From: Pyrinomonadaceae bacterium
GTDB lineage: Bacteria > Acidobacteriota > Blastocatellia > Pyrinomonadales > Pyrinomonadaceae
Length of the DNA stretch: 64,000 bases
Assembly: GCA_014380365.1 (NCBI GenBank)
Contig: JACMJZ010000031.1
Coordinates: forward strand, 1-64,000
Reading direction: 5' to 3'
The translations under genes and the position numbers were made by a program. The notes under the pieces were generated by a model, which did no database searches, was not told where the DNA came from, and was given only the letters and a program-made list of their open reading frames with translations. This document shows, piece after piece, positions 43,973 through 52,762 of this stretch. Every line of letters starts with the position of its first letter. Positions within the stretch are counted from its first letter, which is position 1.

Positions 43973-45307
43973 CTAACCGCCGCTTTCCGGGGTGTCCTTG
44001 ACTTCAAACGGCGGCAATAAGTCCCAGTTATTCCGCGCCGCTTGATCGAGAAAGAATTTTGCTCTCTTAACTATCAATCTGGCGGTCATACGGTTTCCCG
44101 CACGCTCAAGGCGCGTTTCCAGAAATGCCTTTATCCACTGCTTTTCGTCAACTCCGCTTCGCGGAGTGCCACCGAGCTGGGTGGCGACATGTTCCGCGAA
44201 GCTTTTGGCGGACGTCCCTTGATGGATCCTGGTATCAACAATGGCCCCAAGCCCAAGCACGGTTTTTACGCCAAGTTCGTCCGCCACTTGCAGCGCCGGG
44301 TTGAGGTATTTGGTCCTATACGCATCCTCAGTTATCGCGTTCATCACCGGATCGGTTGCCATTTTCTCAAGCAATGCCTTGAAAGCGCCGTCACCTCTCA
44401 AACCGGCCGCATTAGTTCTGACCCTTTCCATCCAGGGTTGCAGTTGTTGTTGATAACGAGCTTGAGGATTGCCCAGATAAGCCTCGAGCTCCCCAAGAAT
44501 CTCTTTTGGTCCGAAGATGAGGTTGTCTGTTAACCAGGTAGAGGCGAGATTAATATCTGCCCGACCGGTCTCGTGAATATTGATAACACTCAAAACGCGT
44601 TTTAGCTGAGTGTCGCTTATTTTCGTTAAGCCGCTGAAAGCCATCAGCCTGACGCTGGCGCTTTCCTCCGCATTGTTTTGAATATTCTTTAGCGTATCTC
44701 TGCCCGCTGGGTCGCCCTTCAGTGCGATAAGTCTCGCAGCCCACTCGCCGTGCCCAAAAAAGACGAACATGTCATATCCGAATGTACGGCTCAATGGGTC
44801 GTCAGATTTTACATATTTCAAAAACACTTCAAGTACTTTGGCCAGCTCCAATTTTCTGTCTTCAACAACATTCATCTGTGATCGAGCATAATCTACATCT
44901 TTCTGTCGAGCGGCCCTTGCAGCATCGGTGTCTCTCATCTCCTTCGCCGCCTGGGTCCCCAGGGCCTGAGCATTCAAGTGTTGTTGGTTCTCAATCTCCA
45001 GAAGATTCTGTTTTCGGACGAACTCAAGTGCCTGGGCATCCTTATTCCGCTGCACATCCAGCTGTGTCGCATAAGCCTGCCGAGTCGCGTCGTTAGTTTT
45101 CTGACGGTCCGTATAGTAGTAGGTGAAGTATGATCCTATAAGACCTGTGAGGATAAAGCCGACGATCAATGGCGCCAGCGGATTGCTCGAAATGCGAGAG
45201 AAGCGGGATTGGGCCGCGGGTTTCGGCCCGCCAATCATTTCTCGAACGCGCGCTCTGATGATTTCATCGTCAATCACCTGGCGTCCATCCTGGTCTACTT
45301 CAGTCAT
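43973..45307 (-). CDS. Single-pass membrane protein with chitosanase-like C-terminus
   Basis: A 444-residue protein. One TM segment lies near residue 50 (APLIVGFILTGLIGSYFTYY), then a long coiled coil (about 75-165), a helical region, and a C-terminal domain at about 305-430. That domain reads PVMNAITEDAYRTKYLNPAL, TVLGLGAIVDTRIHQG and GVDEKQWIKAFLETR, resembling GH46 chitosanase-like glycosidases, with IVDTRIH as the candidate acidic site. The likely topology puts the hydrolase in the periplasm. The assignment is by motif only. It is next to the GH19 gene, suggesting a wall-lytic pair. Confidence 0.7.
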   Translation of the reverse strand: MTEVDQDGRQVIDDEIIRARVREMIGGPKPAAQSRFSRISSNPLAPLIVGFILTGLIGSYFTYYYTDRQKTNDATRQAYATQLDVQRNKDAQALEFVRKQNLLEIENQQHLNAQALGTQAAKEMRDTDAARAARQKDVDYARSQMNVVEDRKLELAKVLEVFLKYVKSDDPLSRTFGYDMFVFFGHGEWAARLIALKGDPAGRDTLKNIQNNAEESASVRLMAFSGLTKISDTQLKRVLSVINIHETGRADINLASTWLTDNLIFGPKEILGELEAYLGNPQARYQQQLQPWMERVRTNAAGLRGDGAFKALLEKMATDPVMNAITEDAYRTKYLNPALQVADELGVKTVLGLGAIVDTRIHQGTSAKSFAEHVATQLGGTPRSGVDEKQWIKAFLETRLERAGNRMTARLIVKRAKFFLDQAARNNWDLLPPFEVKDTPESGG

Positions 45308-45693
45308 GGTTACACACTCTCAGGTTTTAGGTAGCGGCCTCACCCCAGTCTGGAAGCCAGGGGTTAGCCCTGACTGTCAGGCCGGTTAGAAATGTTTGTG
45401 AATCCATACCAGGCTGAATTGAAATCTGCTGAACTGGCTCCTCTTGGCTGAACGAGTTATCCAATCCATCCCCAGCAAGAGACTATTACAAAGACTGTCA
45501 ATAACAATGTCATCGTTGGTCGAGACATTTCAGAGGCTTGTGGGTTAGGGCGTGGTTTGAGCGGTAGAAGAGAGTAAACAGCAGACAGTAAACAGCTGAA
45601 GCTCTCCCGCAGCCGCTGACCGACTGCTGTTTACTGTTCGCTGTCTGCTGTTTGCTCGCCGCCGGTTGGGTCTGAGACGCGGATCACCGTCAT
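45308..45693. repeat. Intergenic gap with a heptamer palindrome at 45573-45656
   Basis: No gene seen. Heptamers cagtaaa, cagcaga, cagtaaa, cagctga on the left are answered by actgttt, actgttc, gctgtct, gctgttt on the right, around a core ctcccgcagccg. The element is the closest relative of the one at 38229-38366. The first 250 bases of the gap show nothing notable. Confidence 0.8.
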
Positions 45694-47688
45694 CTAGTTA
45701 GCCGTGGTTTGCCTTAACGCAATCGTGTGATTGTCGGATTTGTTTAGTTCGTCGAACAGCCGTTTCATGTCTGCATAGGTTTCGGGTGGAAAAAGCAGGA
45801 TGCTCTGGCCGCCAAACGAAAAGCTGCGATTGTAGATAAGGGCCGAGTTATCTTTGGTCACTCCCATTCTCACCTTGTATTGGCTGACTCCGGCGTTGAT
45901 TGGTGGTGGGACATCAGCGTTATCCGTGGCGTAGCCTTTCGGGAGCTTGATGGACACTTTGTCTTCCTCAGACCAGGAGAAGTGGAAGTAAATTGGATAG
46001 CGACGGCTGCTCGCCGAGAATAGCGCGCCGATTCCTTTCTGGAAAAAAGCTGGTTGCAGAAAGAGTCGCTTGCCGGTGCGCTGTGCGTAGCCGGGCACTC
46101 GGACGTGATACTTGTAAACGAACGGCTTGGCCGGGTCCGTGACATTCTCAATCACAATGTTCGTCAACTCGGCAGTGCTCAGGCGATTCTTCACCGCCTC
46201 TTTCAGATTCTCCTCGCGTTGGTTTTGTGAATCGTCGTCGTTTAGCGACTTCCTCTCGATGCCCAGATGACCCGTGTACTCGATGGTCACATCGCCTTCG
46301 AGCGTGCCGTTCTCGTCCAGTTGCAACGTCGCAACGCGACTTTCTTTCGAACTCTCGGCCGGAGAGATTGGCGTCAGTACCCAGGCCGGAGAGTCGTCGG
46401 CAACCAACGCAGCGACACCCTCTTCCTGCCAGCGGAACCTTCCGGGTGGGAGGTAAGGCGACCCCGGGTTGAAGAATTTCCAGGTCTTGCCGGCAATGCG
46501 AACTGCGATGTGAGACGGATGAAGCGAACCGGGCATTACCACCGTGGCGTCAAAGAACCTCCGGCCTCGGTCCGGGATCAAAGCCACGTGGGCGTCGAAG
46601 CCGGCGGCGCTGGCAAGCGCTGCAAACAAAAAGTTGATGTCGATCCAGCGACCGACGCCACGCTTGAGAGTGTCAGCAGGCTTCTTGTTCTCTTTTAGTT
46701 TCTCCAGTTCGTCCGCGGTAAATCCGGAACTCTTATCACTTGTGTTCTTGATGTTGGTGCGACAGAAAGCAAAAATCTTCTCCAGTTTCTCTTCAGGCGT
46801 GGTGGCGCTGGCAACTATCTCAGCCGATTTGCGTCTTACTTCGTCGTCAACTTTTAGAAATGGCTGGAAGCTAAGGTACACCTGAGTCGCGGCGCCCTGG
46901 TAGCCGAGCACAGCTCTGAAGAAGTTGAAGTACTCGACCATCGCCCACGACCGCACATTGTCCTCCGGAGGCATGAGCGGCTCTTCGCGAAACGCCGGCA
47001 TGTTCTTAACCGTGGTGGACTGGAACCCATCCTTCTCTTTCTGGAATTCAGGCCGCGGCATATTGAATGGAAGCACGTTGAAAGAGCGCGAGGATCTGGA
47101 AGGTTTGAGGTGATACGTTACTGACTGGATAGGAATCTCGCGCTGGAAATAGAGACGCAGGAAGTTTATGGACGCGCCTGAGATTACCTCTCTCCACTTG
47201 TATTCGATAATTGCGCCGGGTTCGATAGCCGGAAACGCGAAGTTCTTGGATCTCAGTTTCCGGCCGCTCACCTGCACGATTGTTTTCTCGATGATGTCTG
47301 CTTTCGTCAATTCAACGATCGAGCCATCCGGTTTGATGGTGCGCGCGGCGACATCCTTGATCTTAGTGCCGCTCAAAAACGGGATCTCGATCTTGCTCTG
47401 CTTCTCCCGGCCAAGTTCAGTGAAAATCTTGATGCGGATGTAATGCGAAAGCACCAGATCGTCCTGACCGCCGTCATCAACCCGAATGTCCCAAAAGATA
47501 GCTTCCGCATCAGCGTCAGGGTCAACGATGGGAGTCTTCTGAGCAAGGTGGGCTGGGTCTACGGGACGCCACTCTTCACCGCTCGCGAATCCTTGTGGCT
47601 CGCCAACTGTGGCTGTCAGTAGTAACGCGAGCAGGACGAGGGGAATGACAAGCCGCGAAGTTCGATGAGGTGGAAGATGAGATTTCAT
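45694..47688 (-). CDS. DUF3857/transglutaminase-like secreted protein
   Basis: A 664-residue protein with a signal peptide (PLVLLALLLTATVG). Residues about 60-220 are a DUF3857 domain (IKIFTELGREKQSKIEIPF, AIEPGAIIEYKW). A transglutaminase-like core follows (KIFAFCRTNIKN, then GRWIDINFLFAALASAAGF). In active members the segment before the helix carries the catalytic Cys; here the site reads GRWID, so the enzyme is likely inactive, as in other DUF3857 proteins of this phylum. A beta-rich C-terminus completes it. Cell-envelope role inferred; substrate unknown. Confidence 0.85.
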   Translation of the reverse strand: MKSHLPPHRTSRLVIPLVLLALLLTATVGEPQGFASGEEWRPVDPAHLAQKTPIVDPDADAEAIFWDIRVDDGGQDDLVLSHYIRIKIFTELGREKQSKIEIPFLSGTKIKDVAARTIKPDGSIVELTKADIIEKTIVQVSGRKLRSKNFAFPAIEPGAIIEYKWREVISGASINFLRLYFQREIPIQSVTYHLKPSRSSRSFNVLPFNMPRPEFQKEKDGFQSTTVKNMPAFREEPLMPPEDNVRSWAMVEYFNFFRAVLGYQGAATQVYLSFQPFLKVDDEVRRKSAEIVASATTPEEKLEKIFAFCRTNIKNTSDKSSGFTADELEKLKENKKPADTLKRGVGRWIDINFLFAALASAAGFDAHVALIPDRGRRFFDATVVMPGSLHPSHIAVRIAGKTWKFFNPGSPYLPPGRFRWQEEGVAALVADDSPAWVLTPISPAESSKESRVATLQLDENGTLEGDVTIEYTGHLGIERKSLNDDDSQNQREENLKEAVKNRLSTAELTNIVIENVTDPAKPFVYKYHVRVPGYAQRTGKRLFLQPAFFQKGIGALFSASSRRYPIYFHFSWSEEDKVSIKLPKGYATDNADVPPPINAGVSQYKVRMGVTKDNSALIYNRSFSFGGQSILLFPPETYADMKRLFDELNKSDNHTIALRQTTAN

Positions 47689-47755
47689 CGTTGCTGCCCT
47701 TGTACTATGCTTACGTCGACAGGCCTGTAGTTCCCCGCGTGCGTCACAGTTCTTA

Positions 47756-48358
47756 CTACAGTCTCATCCCGTATTTTTTATCCGCGAGTTGCCTGGCTTT
47801 GAGGTTGGGGTTGGGAGTTGTCTTCACATCGATCTTTTCATCGATGTGCTCAAAGCCATCCAGTCCTTTAACGACTAAGAATTCAGCGGTGACTTTACCA
47901 CCTGTCGCGCACAAGTCGTCACCGGCGTATTCGTAAACGCGCATGATCACCGCGAAGGGTACGGTCTTGCCGTTCGCCTGAGCCATGCGCCACTCGACTG
48001 TGTTTTGCTTGAAGTTTCCAGCTTGGGTTACCAAAGGATAGCTGTCAGCTCCCTTCTCAGCAGAAATATGCGCTGAGCAGGCGGAGTAGCCAACGAGAAT
48101 GTCATAGCCGCCAAAGCCCTTGCACCTCGTCGGAAGGTCCGTCCCGCGTTCCTCGGTCTCGCGCTCTTCCCTCCTCGTCATGCCACTGCCGCAGCCGCGC
48201 CCAGTCAAGGAGATGTAACGACTGGAAAAGCGCGAGGTGCTTTGCACTGTCGCGGTTCCTGTCGGCGTTACAGAATCTTTGGCTGAAGACATTGAGGCGT
48301 CGCTGGAGAGCGCCAGGACTATTACGGTAAATGTGCTGAGTAGGAAAAGGGTCTTCAT
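47756..48358 (-). CDS. Secreted protein of unknown function
   Basis: A 200-residue protein with a signal peptide (LFLLSTFTVIVLALSSDA). The mature part has a basic/acidic stretch (MTRREERETEERGTD) and four cysteines, and ends with a charged helix. I recognise no family. It lies about 70 bases upstream of the DUF3857 gene on the same strand, so co-transcription is possible. No lipobox is visible. Confidence 0.65.
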   Translation of the reverse strand: MKTLFLLSTFTVIVLALSSDASMSSAKDSVTPTGTATVQSTSRFSSRYISLTGRGCGSGMTRREERETEERGTDLPTRCKGFGGYDILVGYSACSAHISAEKGADSYPLVTQAGNFKQNTVEWRMAQANGKTVPFAVIMRVYEYAGDDLCATGGKVTAEFLVVKGLDGFEHIDEKIDVKTTPNPNLKARQLADKKYGMRL

Positions 48359-48558
48359 TGGTAAGCTTCGTGTCCTTATAGATTGGAATGCAGAGAAGAG
48401 AGCCCTTACTTACGCGCGGGCTTCCGCTTGATGCGTCGCGTTTTATCACGAACTGCGTGAGGGTGTCGATGTCAATCTTGATCCGAGCCACTAACTGCAC
48501 GAACCAACCCTAAAAATTATTTCGTGTCGGTTCGTGTGTTTCGTGGATTGCAGGCTTC

Positions 48559-49029
48559 TTAACCCTTAACCAGCAGCTTCTCCTGCGGCAACATCGCGGG
48601 CATACCCTTGTGCTGCCAGCAGCGACGAGGTGCCTGGACGCGCCTCGAGCAAGGGGTGCCTTTCCTGGTGCGAGCGCCGCAGAGGTAGACATCTTCTTCG
48701 ACGGTGGCTGCGGAGTTTTGGGCGACAGTTAAACCCAATCCGGATTGCGCAGCTGATGGCGCCAGAGTTGAAATGCGCGGAGCTTGAGCATCGCTGAGAG
48801 GTGAGTCGGCTCTTCTTACGATCGTCAGCGGCGGCGGAGCAGGACGCCGGCTTCGGCCTGCGACATAGCCTGAAACGAGCAGGGCCAGGGCTGTCAACAA
48901 CGAACCCGTCACACGTGCTTTGCGAAACTTGCGCGCGCAGTCGTTGCAAAACTTACGGCTCGTCCAGGAATGCCAGCGCAGGCGCAGCACCTTTGTTCCG
49001 CATTCGGCGCAGAAGTTTGGTTTGTACAT
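48559..49029 (-). CDS. Zinc-ribbon membrane protein
   Basis: A 156-residue protein from ATG 49029; a longer frame to 49251 would translate a repeat element and is rejected. N-terminal zinc ribbon FCAECGTKV...KFCNDCARK, then one TM segment (GSLLTALALLVSGYVAG), an Ala/Ser/Pro linker, and a C-terminal Cys/His cluster CGARTRKGTPCSRRV...RCWQHKG. The terminal cluster occurs as a small metal-binding module in other bacterial proteins. Function unknown. Confidence 0.75.
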   Translation of the reverse strand: MYKPNFCAECGTKVLRLRWHSWTSRKFCNDCARKFRKARVTGSLLTALALLVSGYVAGRSRRPAPPPLTIVRRADSPLSDAQAPRISTLAPSAAQSGLGLTVAQNSAATVEEDVYLCGARTRKGTPCSRRVQAPRRCWQHKGMPAMLPQEKLLVKG

Positions 49030-49404
49030 GATGAGAACTCCGCGGATGACTGGACGCCAGCCACCGATGCCAACGTCGCCCGTATTTCTTTGCGTGACTT
49101 TGCGCGTTCTTTGCGAGCTTTGCGGTAAAACGAAAGCCGAAGCCGCAAAGAGCGCAAAGCAGACGCAAAGGTCGCAAAGACAAAAGCAATCAAACCCAAT
49201 ACGGGTCCGCCCCCTAACGCAGGCGGTTCTGACTTTTTCTTGTCGAAGCAACTCAAATCATGCCGTGCGCGTCCGAAAACAGCTAACGTTTGCAGGAAGG
49301 TCCGAATCTCGCACAATTGCAAAAAGTCTTGCTTGCCGGGATACTCAGTACATCAACACATAAATTCGAACAGTACATAAATACAAAAGGCGACCAGTTT
49401 CTGT
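49030..49404. repeat. Gap with tttgcg/cgcaaag element, copy 3 (49087-49181)
   Basis: Left half: ctttgcgtgactttgcg and ctttgcgagctttgcgg. Right half: ccgcaaagagcgcaaagc and gcaaaggtcgcaaag, with gtaaaacgaaagccgaa between. The rest of the gap, up to the VWA gene start, shows no gene and no clear promoter. Confidence 0.7.
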
Positions 49405-50457
49405 ATGAATCAACTTAATCGCAGCTTTCTTTTTGCGCGGCGTTTGCGACGTAAGCGTTACGCCCAAACGCTGACGCAGGTCATGCTGACCTGTCTGTTA
49501 ACTCTGGGCGGGATATTCCACGCTCAGGCCCAGGAGCCTGAAGATGTGGTTACTGTAAGCACAGCGCTCGTGCAACTGAACGTCGGCGTGGTTGACGCAC
49601 GAGGACAGGCGATCAGATCACTTTCACGAAACGACTTCACTGTCTACGAAGATGGCGTCAAACAACCCATCCTTAATTTCGAACCGACGGAGGCGCCGTT
49701 CAGTTTGGTCCTCTTGTTGGACATGTCCGGCTCGACAGTTAATTTTCGCCCGCAGTTGAAGCAGGCAGTGGGGCGGTTTCTTGATGCGCTCTCTCCCGCG
49801 GATCGCGTCGCAGTAATTCAGTTCAACAAGAAGGTGAAAACGCTTAGTGGGTTTACGGATAACATGGCGAAGACCGCGTACGCGATTAGCATTGCCGAGG
49901 GCGCGGGGGAAACGTATTTCTACGACGCGCTTCGATATGCTTTGAAGGAATTGGAGCAGGAAGGGAAACGCAGAAAGGCCATCGTGGTGTTGACCGATGG
50001 GCTGGATACCGGGATGAGCAATGCCGATCGAGCATCTGCGTCAAAAGCGGAAACTGGTGCAGCCGCCGTCGCTTCGATTGATCCTAAAGCAAGCAGCGAG
50101 CTCAATCAGGTCCTTGCTACAGCTGACAAGCATGGTGTGACTATCTATCCGCTGGCGCTACCATCGGGCGATCCCAAGAAAATAGCTTTGCCGACTCCGA
50201 TCCAAACCGCAATCTACGCGGCGGCGCGCACGCGTTTGCAGAGTCTCGCCGATCGCACCGGGGGCAGGTTGAACGAGATTCAGCGGCTCGATCAAATGGC
50301 GCGACTCTACGCCGAGGTTGCAGCAGATCTCCGTTCACTTTACTCGGTGGCCTATCGTGGTGCGCCAGGGCGAGATGGCAAGTGGCGCGAGATACGGATC
50401 GAGGTAACTCAGCCAGAGTTGATAGCTCGCACACGACCCGGATACTTTGCCCGTTAA
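49405..50457 (+). CDS. Secreted VWA-domain protein, acidobacterial VWFA-related type
   Basis: A 350-residue protein with a basic N-terminus and signal core (VMLTCLLTLGGIFHAQ). After an N-terminal beta domain (LNVGVVDARGQAIRSLSRND) comes a VWA domain with the MIDAS metal motif DMSGS and the later VLTDGLDTG. This layout matches the VWFA-related domain family described from Acidobacteria (TIGR03436 as I recall it). Probably a cell-surface or periplasmic binding protein. A hairpin repeat and then the Y-x10-GD peptide genes follow. Confidence 0.92.
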   Translation: MNQLNRSFLFARRLRRKRYAQTLTQVMLTCLLTLGGIFHAQAQEPEDVVTVSTALVQLNVGVVDARGQAIRSLSRNDFTVYEDGVKQPILNFEPTEAPFSLVLLLDMSGSTVNFRPQLKQAVGRFLDALSPADRVAVIQFNKKVKTLSGFTDNMAKTAYAISIAEGAGETYFYDALRYALKELEQEGKRRKAIVVLTDGLDTGMSNADRASASKAETGAAAVASIDPKASSELNQVLATADKHGVTIYPLALPSGDPKKIALPTPIQTAIYAAARTRLQSLADRTGGRLNEIQRLDQMARLYAEVAADLRSLYSVAYRGAPGRDGKWREIRIEVTQPELIARTRPGYFAR

Positions 50458-50483
50458 CTCAACGGCAAGTTAGTTGGTTGTGA

Positions 50484-50539
50484 TGTCCGATCAGCTTTAG
50501 CTTGTCGTCGGGAGGCGACAAACTGAAGTTTGTCGGACA
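50484..50539. repeat. 56-bp hairpin repeat, copy A
   Basis: tgtccga at the left end pairs with tcggaca at the right; inside, agctttagcttgtcg faces cgacaaactgaagtttgtcg. Imperfect stem with G-U pairs when transcribed. Copy B at 52763-52818 has the same orientation, about nine differences, and flanks the other side of the peptide-maturase operon. Confidence 0.85.
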
Positions 50540-50577
50540 TTTTTGCGCGACTGACCCAAAACTCATCAAGAATTCTC

Positions 50578-50607
50578 TTGACAGGCCTCAGGCAATTGAA
50601 TTATTAA
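50578..50607 (+). promoter_or_regulatory. Putative promoter of the peptide-maturase operon
   Basis: TTGACA at 50578-50583 matches the -35 consensus; TATTAA at 50602-50607 is a 4/6 match to -10 with an 18-base spacer. It lies 80 bases upstream of the first peptide gene. Confidence 0.5.
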
Positions 50608-50686
50608 TCCCGCATTCTCATTGTCCAGTTGCACGCTTTCTCAAAGCCCTTAAGGCTTCTCTAAAACTCAACACCTGGAGACTAGA

Positions 50687-50929
50687 ATGGCAACCCGAAA
50701 AACGACTACCAAATCAACCAGGAAATCGGCGTCTGCAAGTAGGACGTCCGGTGCTGCTGCGGCCATCCGCAGCGGTGCGTTACCTCCGTATGGCGTTCCC
50801 ATTCGTGCAGCAATCGCTCGCGGAGATCAGCGAGAGATGCAAGCGATTGGCGCAGCCACGCGTCAGCACTTGAAGAACGTTCAGTCTGCCCTCGCTAAAC
50901 TCGAGGGGGCATTGGGGAAGAAACGCTAG
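50687..50929 (+). CDS. Y-x10-GD peptide 1 (candidate modified peptide precursor)
   Basis: An 80-residue basic peptide with GGAG upstream of ATG 50687. The first 30 residues are Lys/Arg/Thr/Ser-rich, like a histone tail. The second part holds PPYGVPIRAAIARGDQREM: Tyr35, ten residues, then Gly46-Asp47, followed by a helix and a basic GKKR end. This is the Y_X(10)_GDL pattern (DUF1843-like) with GDQ in place of GDL. Peptides of this class occur beside dedicated radical SAM enzymes; here the enzyme is two genes downstream. What modification it receives, if any, is unknown. Confidence 0.8.
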   Translation: MATRKTTTKSTRKSASASRTSGAAAAIRSGALPPYGVPIRAAIARGDQREMQAIGAATRQHLKNVQSALAKLEGALGKKR

Positions 50930-50990
50930 TTATTCCCTCAGCCTGAGCACAACCTCAACTGAAGTTTTCACCCACTCGAAGGAGGATCCC

Positions 50991-51212
50991 ATGCCAGCTC
51001 GCAAAGCACCCACAAAAGCCGTGAAGACGTCGTCTAAACCAGCAAAGGTCAGCGTTCCTATTGTGGCCCTTTATGCAGTACCCATCTACAACGCCATTAA
51101 ACGCGGTGACGCTGCCGAGATGAAGAAACTCGCAACGCAAGCGCGAAAACACGTTGCCGATGTCACCTCTGCTTTGGCTGCCCTGGACAAGAAACTGGGC
51201 ACGAAAAGGTAG
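50991..51212 (+). CDS. Y-x10-GD peptide 2 (candidate modified peptide precursor)
   Basis: A 73-residue paralogue of peptide 1, with a strong AAGGAGG ribosome site. It reads VALYAVPIYNAIKRGDAAEM: Tyr28, ten residues, then Gly39-Asp40. The two peptides share YxVPIxxAIxRGDxxEM, a later RxH, VxSALAxL and an LGxKR end, while the basic leaders differ. It sits 61 bases after peptide 1 and 19 bases before the radical SAM gene. Conservation from the Tyr onward in both copies implies that region is the part that matters. Confidence 0.8.
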   Translation: MPARKAPTKAVKTSSKPAKVSVPIVALYAVPIYNAIKRGDAAEMKKLATQARKHVADVTSALAALDKKLGTKR

Positions 51213-51231
51213 CCCCCAGAGGGACTAGGCC

Positions 51232-52743
51232 ATGGCTGAGCCCACGCGGTATCTATCTACCGAAGATCGCGCGGCGCTAATACCTGTGCACGCAGTTTGG
51301 GAGATCACGCTCGCGTGTGATCTCAAATGCCAGCACTGTGGCTCGCGCGCAGGTAGTCGTCGCCCGCAGGAACTCTCAACGGAGGAGTGCCTTGATCTCG
51401 TCCGCCAATTAGCCCGCCTCGGTACGCGCGAGGTGACGCTGATTGGCGGCGAGGCCTACTTGCGTCGCGACTGGCTCGACATCATTCGTGAAATACGCGC
51501 CCAGGGCATGGAGTGCGGGATGCAGTCGGGCGGTCTTCATCTAACTGAAGAGCGGATACGTTTGGCAGCCGAAGCCGGTTTGCAGGCGGCCGGCGTTTCC
51601 ATTGACGGCCTGGCTGAGGTGCATGACGAATTGCGCGGAGTGAAGGGCTCGTTTGACGCTGCCTTCAATGCGTTGCGGTCGTTCAAAAAATATGGGCTCA
51701 CCGCCAGCGTCAACACGCAAATCACCTCCTTAGTCATCCCGCAGCTACGCGAACTGATGGATCTCTACATTGAAGCCGGGGCCAGGAACTGGCAGATTCA
51801 GCTCACGGTGGCGATGGGGAGAGCTGCAGATCACCCGGAACTGCTACTGCAACCTTACGAACTACTGGAGTTGATGCCGCTGCTCGCGGAGCTCTACCAG
51901 GAGGGCGCAGATCGCGGCTTGTTGATTCAACCGGGCAATAATATTGGCTACTTCGGTCCTTACGAATCTCTGTGGCGCGGCAGCGGCGACGACCGGGTGC
52001 ATTGGACTAGTTGTAACGCCGGCCAGAATACCATCGGGATAGAAGCTGATGGGACGATCAAAGGCTGTCCTTCGCTGCCTACTACGCCATACGGCGGAGG
52101 GAACATCCGCGACCTGACTCTGGAACACATCTGGCGGCACACCGATGAACTTAGTTTCACCCGCACGCGGACGGTAAACGACCTGTGGGGATACTGTCGC
52201 GGTTGTTACTATGCGGACGTTTGTCGCGCCGGCTGCACCTGGACCACGCACGTGCTGTTCGGACGTGCCGGGAATAATCCTTACTGTCACCATCGCGCGT
52301 TGGAATTGTCGCGGCAGGGACTGCGAGAGCGCATTGTGCAGATAGAGCGAGCGCCGGGGAAGCCTTTCGATCATGGCCTCTTTGAGCTGGTGTTGGAAGG
52401 ATCAGAAGGGCAGGCCCTCCCTATCGAGCACCCCCTGCCTCCAGGAGACGCCACGACGCAGCCGCTCTCTTTAGTTGGCAATTCAATTCCTTTGGGTGGG
52501 AATAGTTTGGTACAGATTCTTCCTGCCAAGAGGCAGCGCGGCAAGTCTCCTGCGAAAGTCCGGCCTTCCGAACCGATGGAGTTGATTATCTGTCGAGGTT
52601 GCAATCGTCATGTGATGATCGGTACGGAAATCTGCCCATACTGCGACGGCGACGTTAAAGCCTCAACCAGGGCCTATGAAAAGGAGCAGCGCGCGACACG
52701 GAAAGCGTACCTGAGGTTACTCAAACTCATGGAGCCAGTTTAG
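51232..52743 (+). CDS. Radical SAM/SPASM maturase of the Y_X(10)_GDL type
   Basis: A 503-residue enzyme. The radical SAM cluster is ACDLKCQHC (Cys29, Cys33, Cys36), followed by TLIGGEAYLRRDWL and VSIDGLAEVHDEL. A SPASM domain lies at about 262-350 with CNAGQNTIGIEADGTIKGC and CRGCYYADVCRAGC, for one or two extra iron-sulfur clusters. The C-terminus adds a zinc ribbon (CRGCNRHVMIGTEICPYC, about 460-477). The two adjacent Y-x10-GD peptides are the presumed substrates, which fits the in-silico Y_X(10)_GDL-associated family. Reaction unknown. Stop is 19 bases before hairpin repeat copy B. Confidence 0.9.
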   Translation: MAEPTRYLSTEDRAALIPVHAVWEITLACDLKCQHCGSRAGSRRPQELSTEECLDLVRQLARLGTREVTLIGGEAYLRRDWLDIIREIRAQGMECGMQSGGLHLTEERIRLAAEAGLQAAGVSIDGLAEVHDELRGVKGSFDAAFNALRSFKKYGLTASVNTQITSLVIPQLRELMDLYIEAGARNWQIQLTVAMGRAADHPELLLQPYELLELMPLLAELYQEGADRGLLIQPGNNIGYFGPYESLWRGSGDDRVHWTSCNAGQNTIGIEADGTIKGCPSLPTTPYGGGNIRDLTLEHIWRHTDELSFTRTRTVNDLWGYCRGCYYADVCRAGCTWTTHVLFGRAGNNPYCHHRALELSRQGLRERIVQIERAPGKPFDHGLFELVLEGSEGQALPIEHPLPPGDATTQPLSLVGNSIPLGGNSLVQILPAKRQRGKSPAKVRPSEPMELIICRGCNRHVMIGTEICPYCDGDVKASTRAYEKEQRATRKAYLRLLKLMEPV

Positions 52744-52762
52744 GGGTAGTATACCTGTTTGA

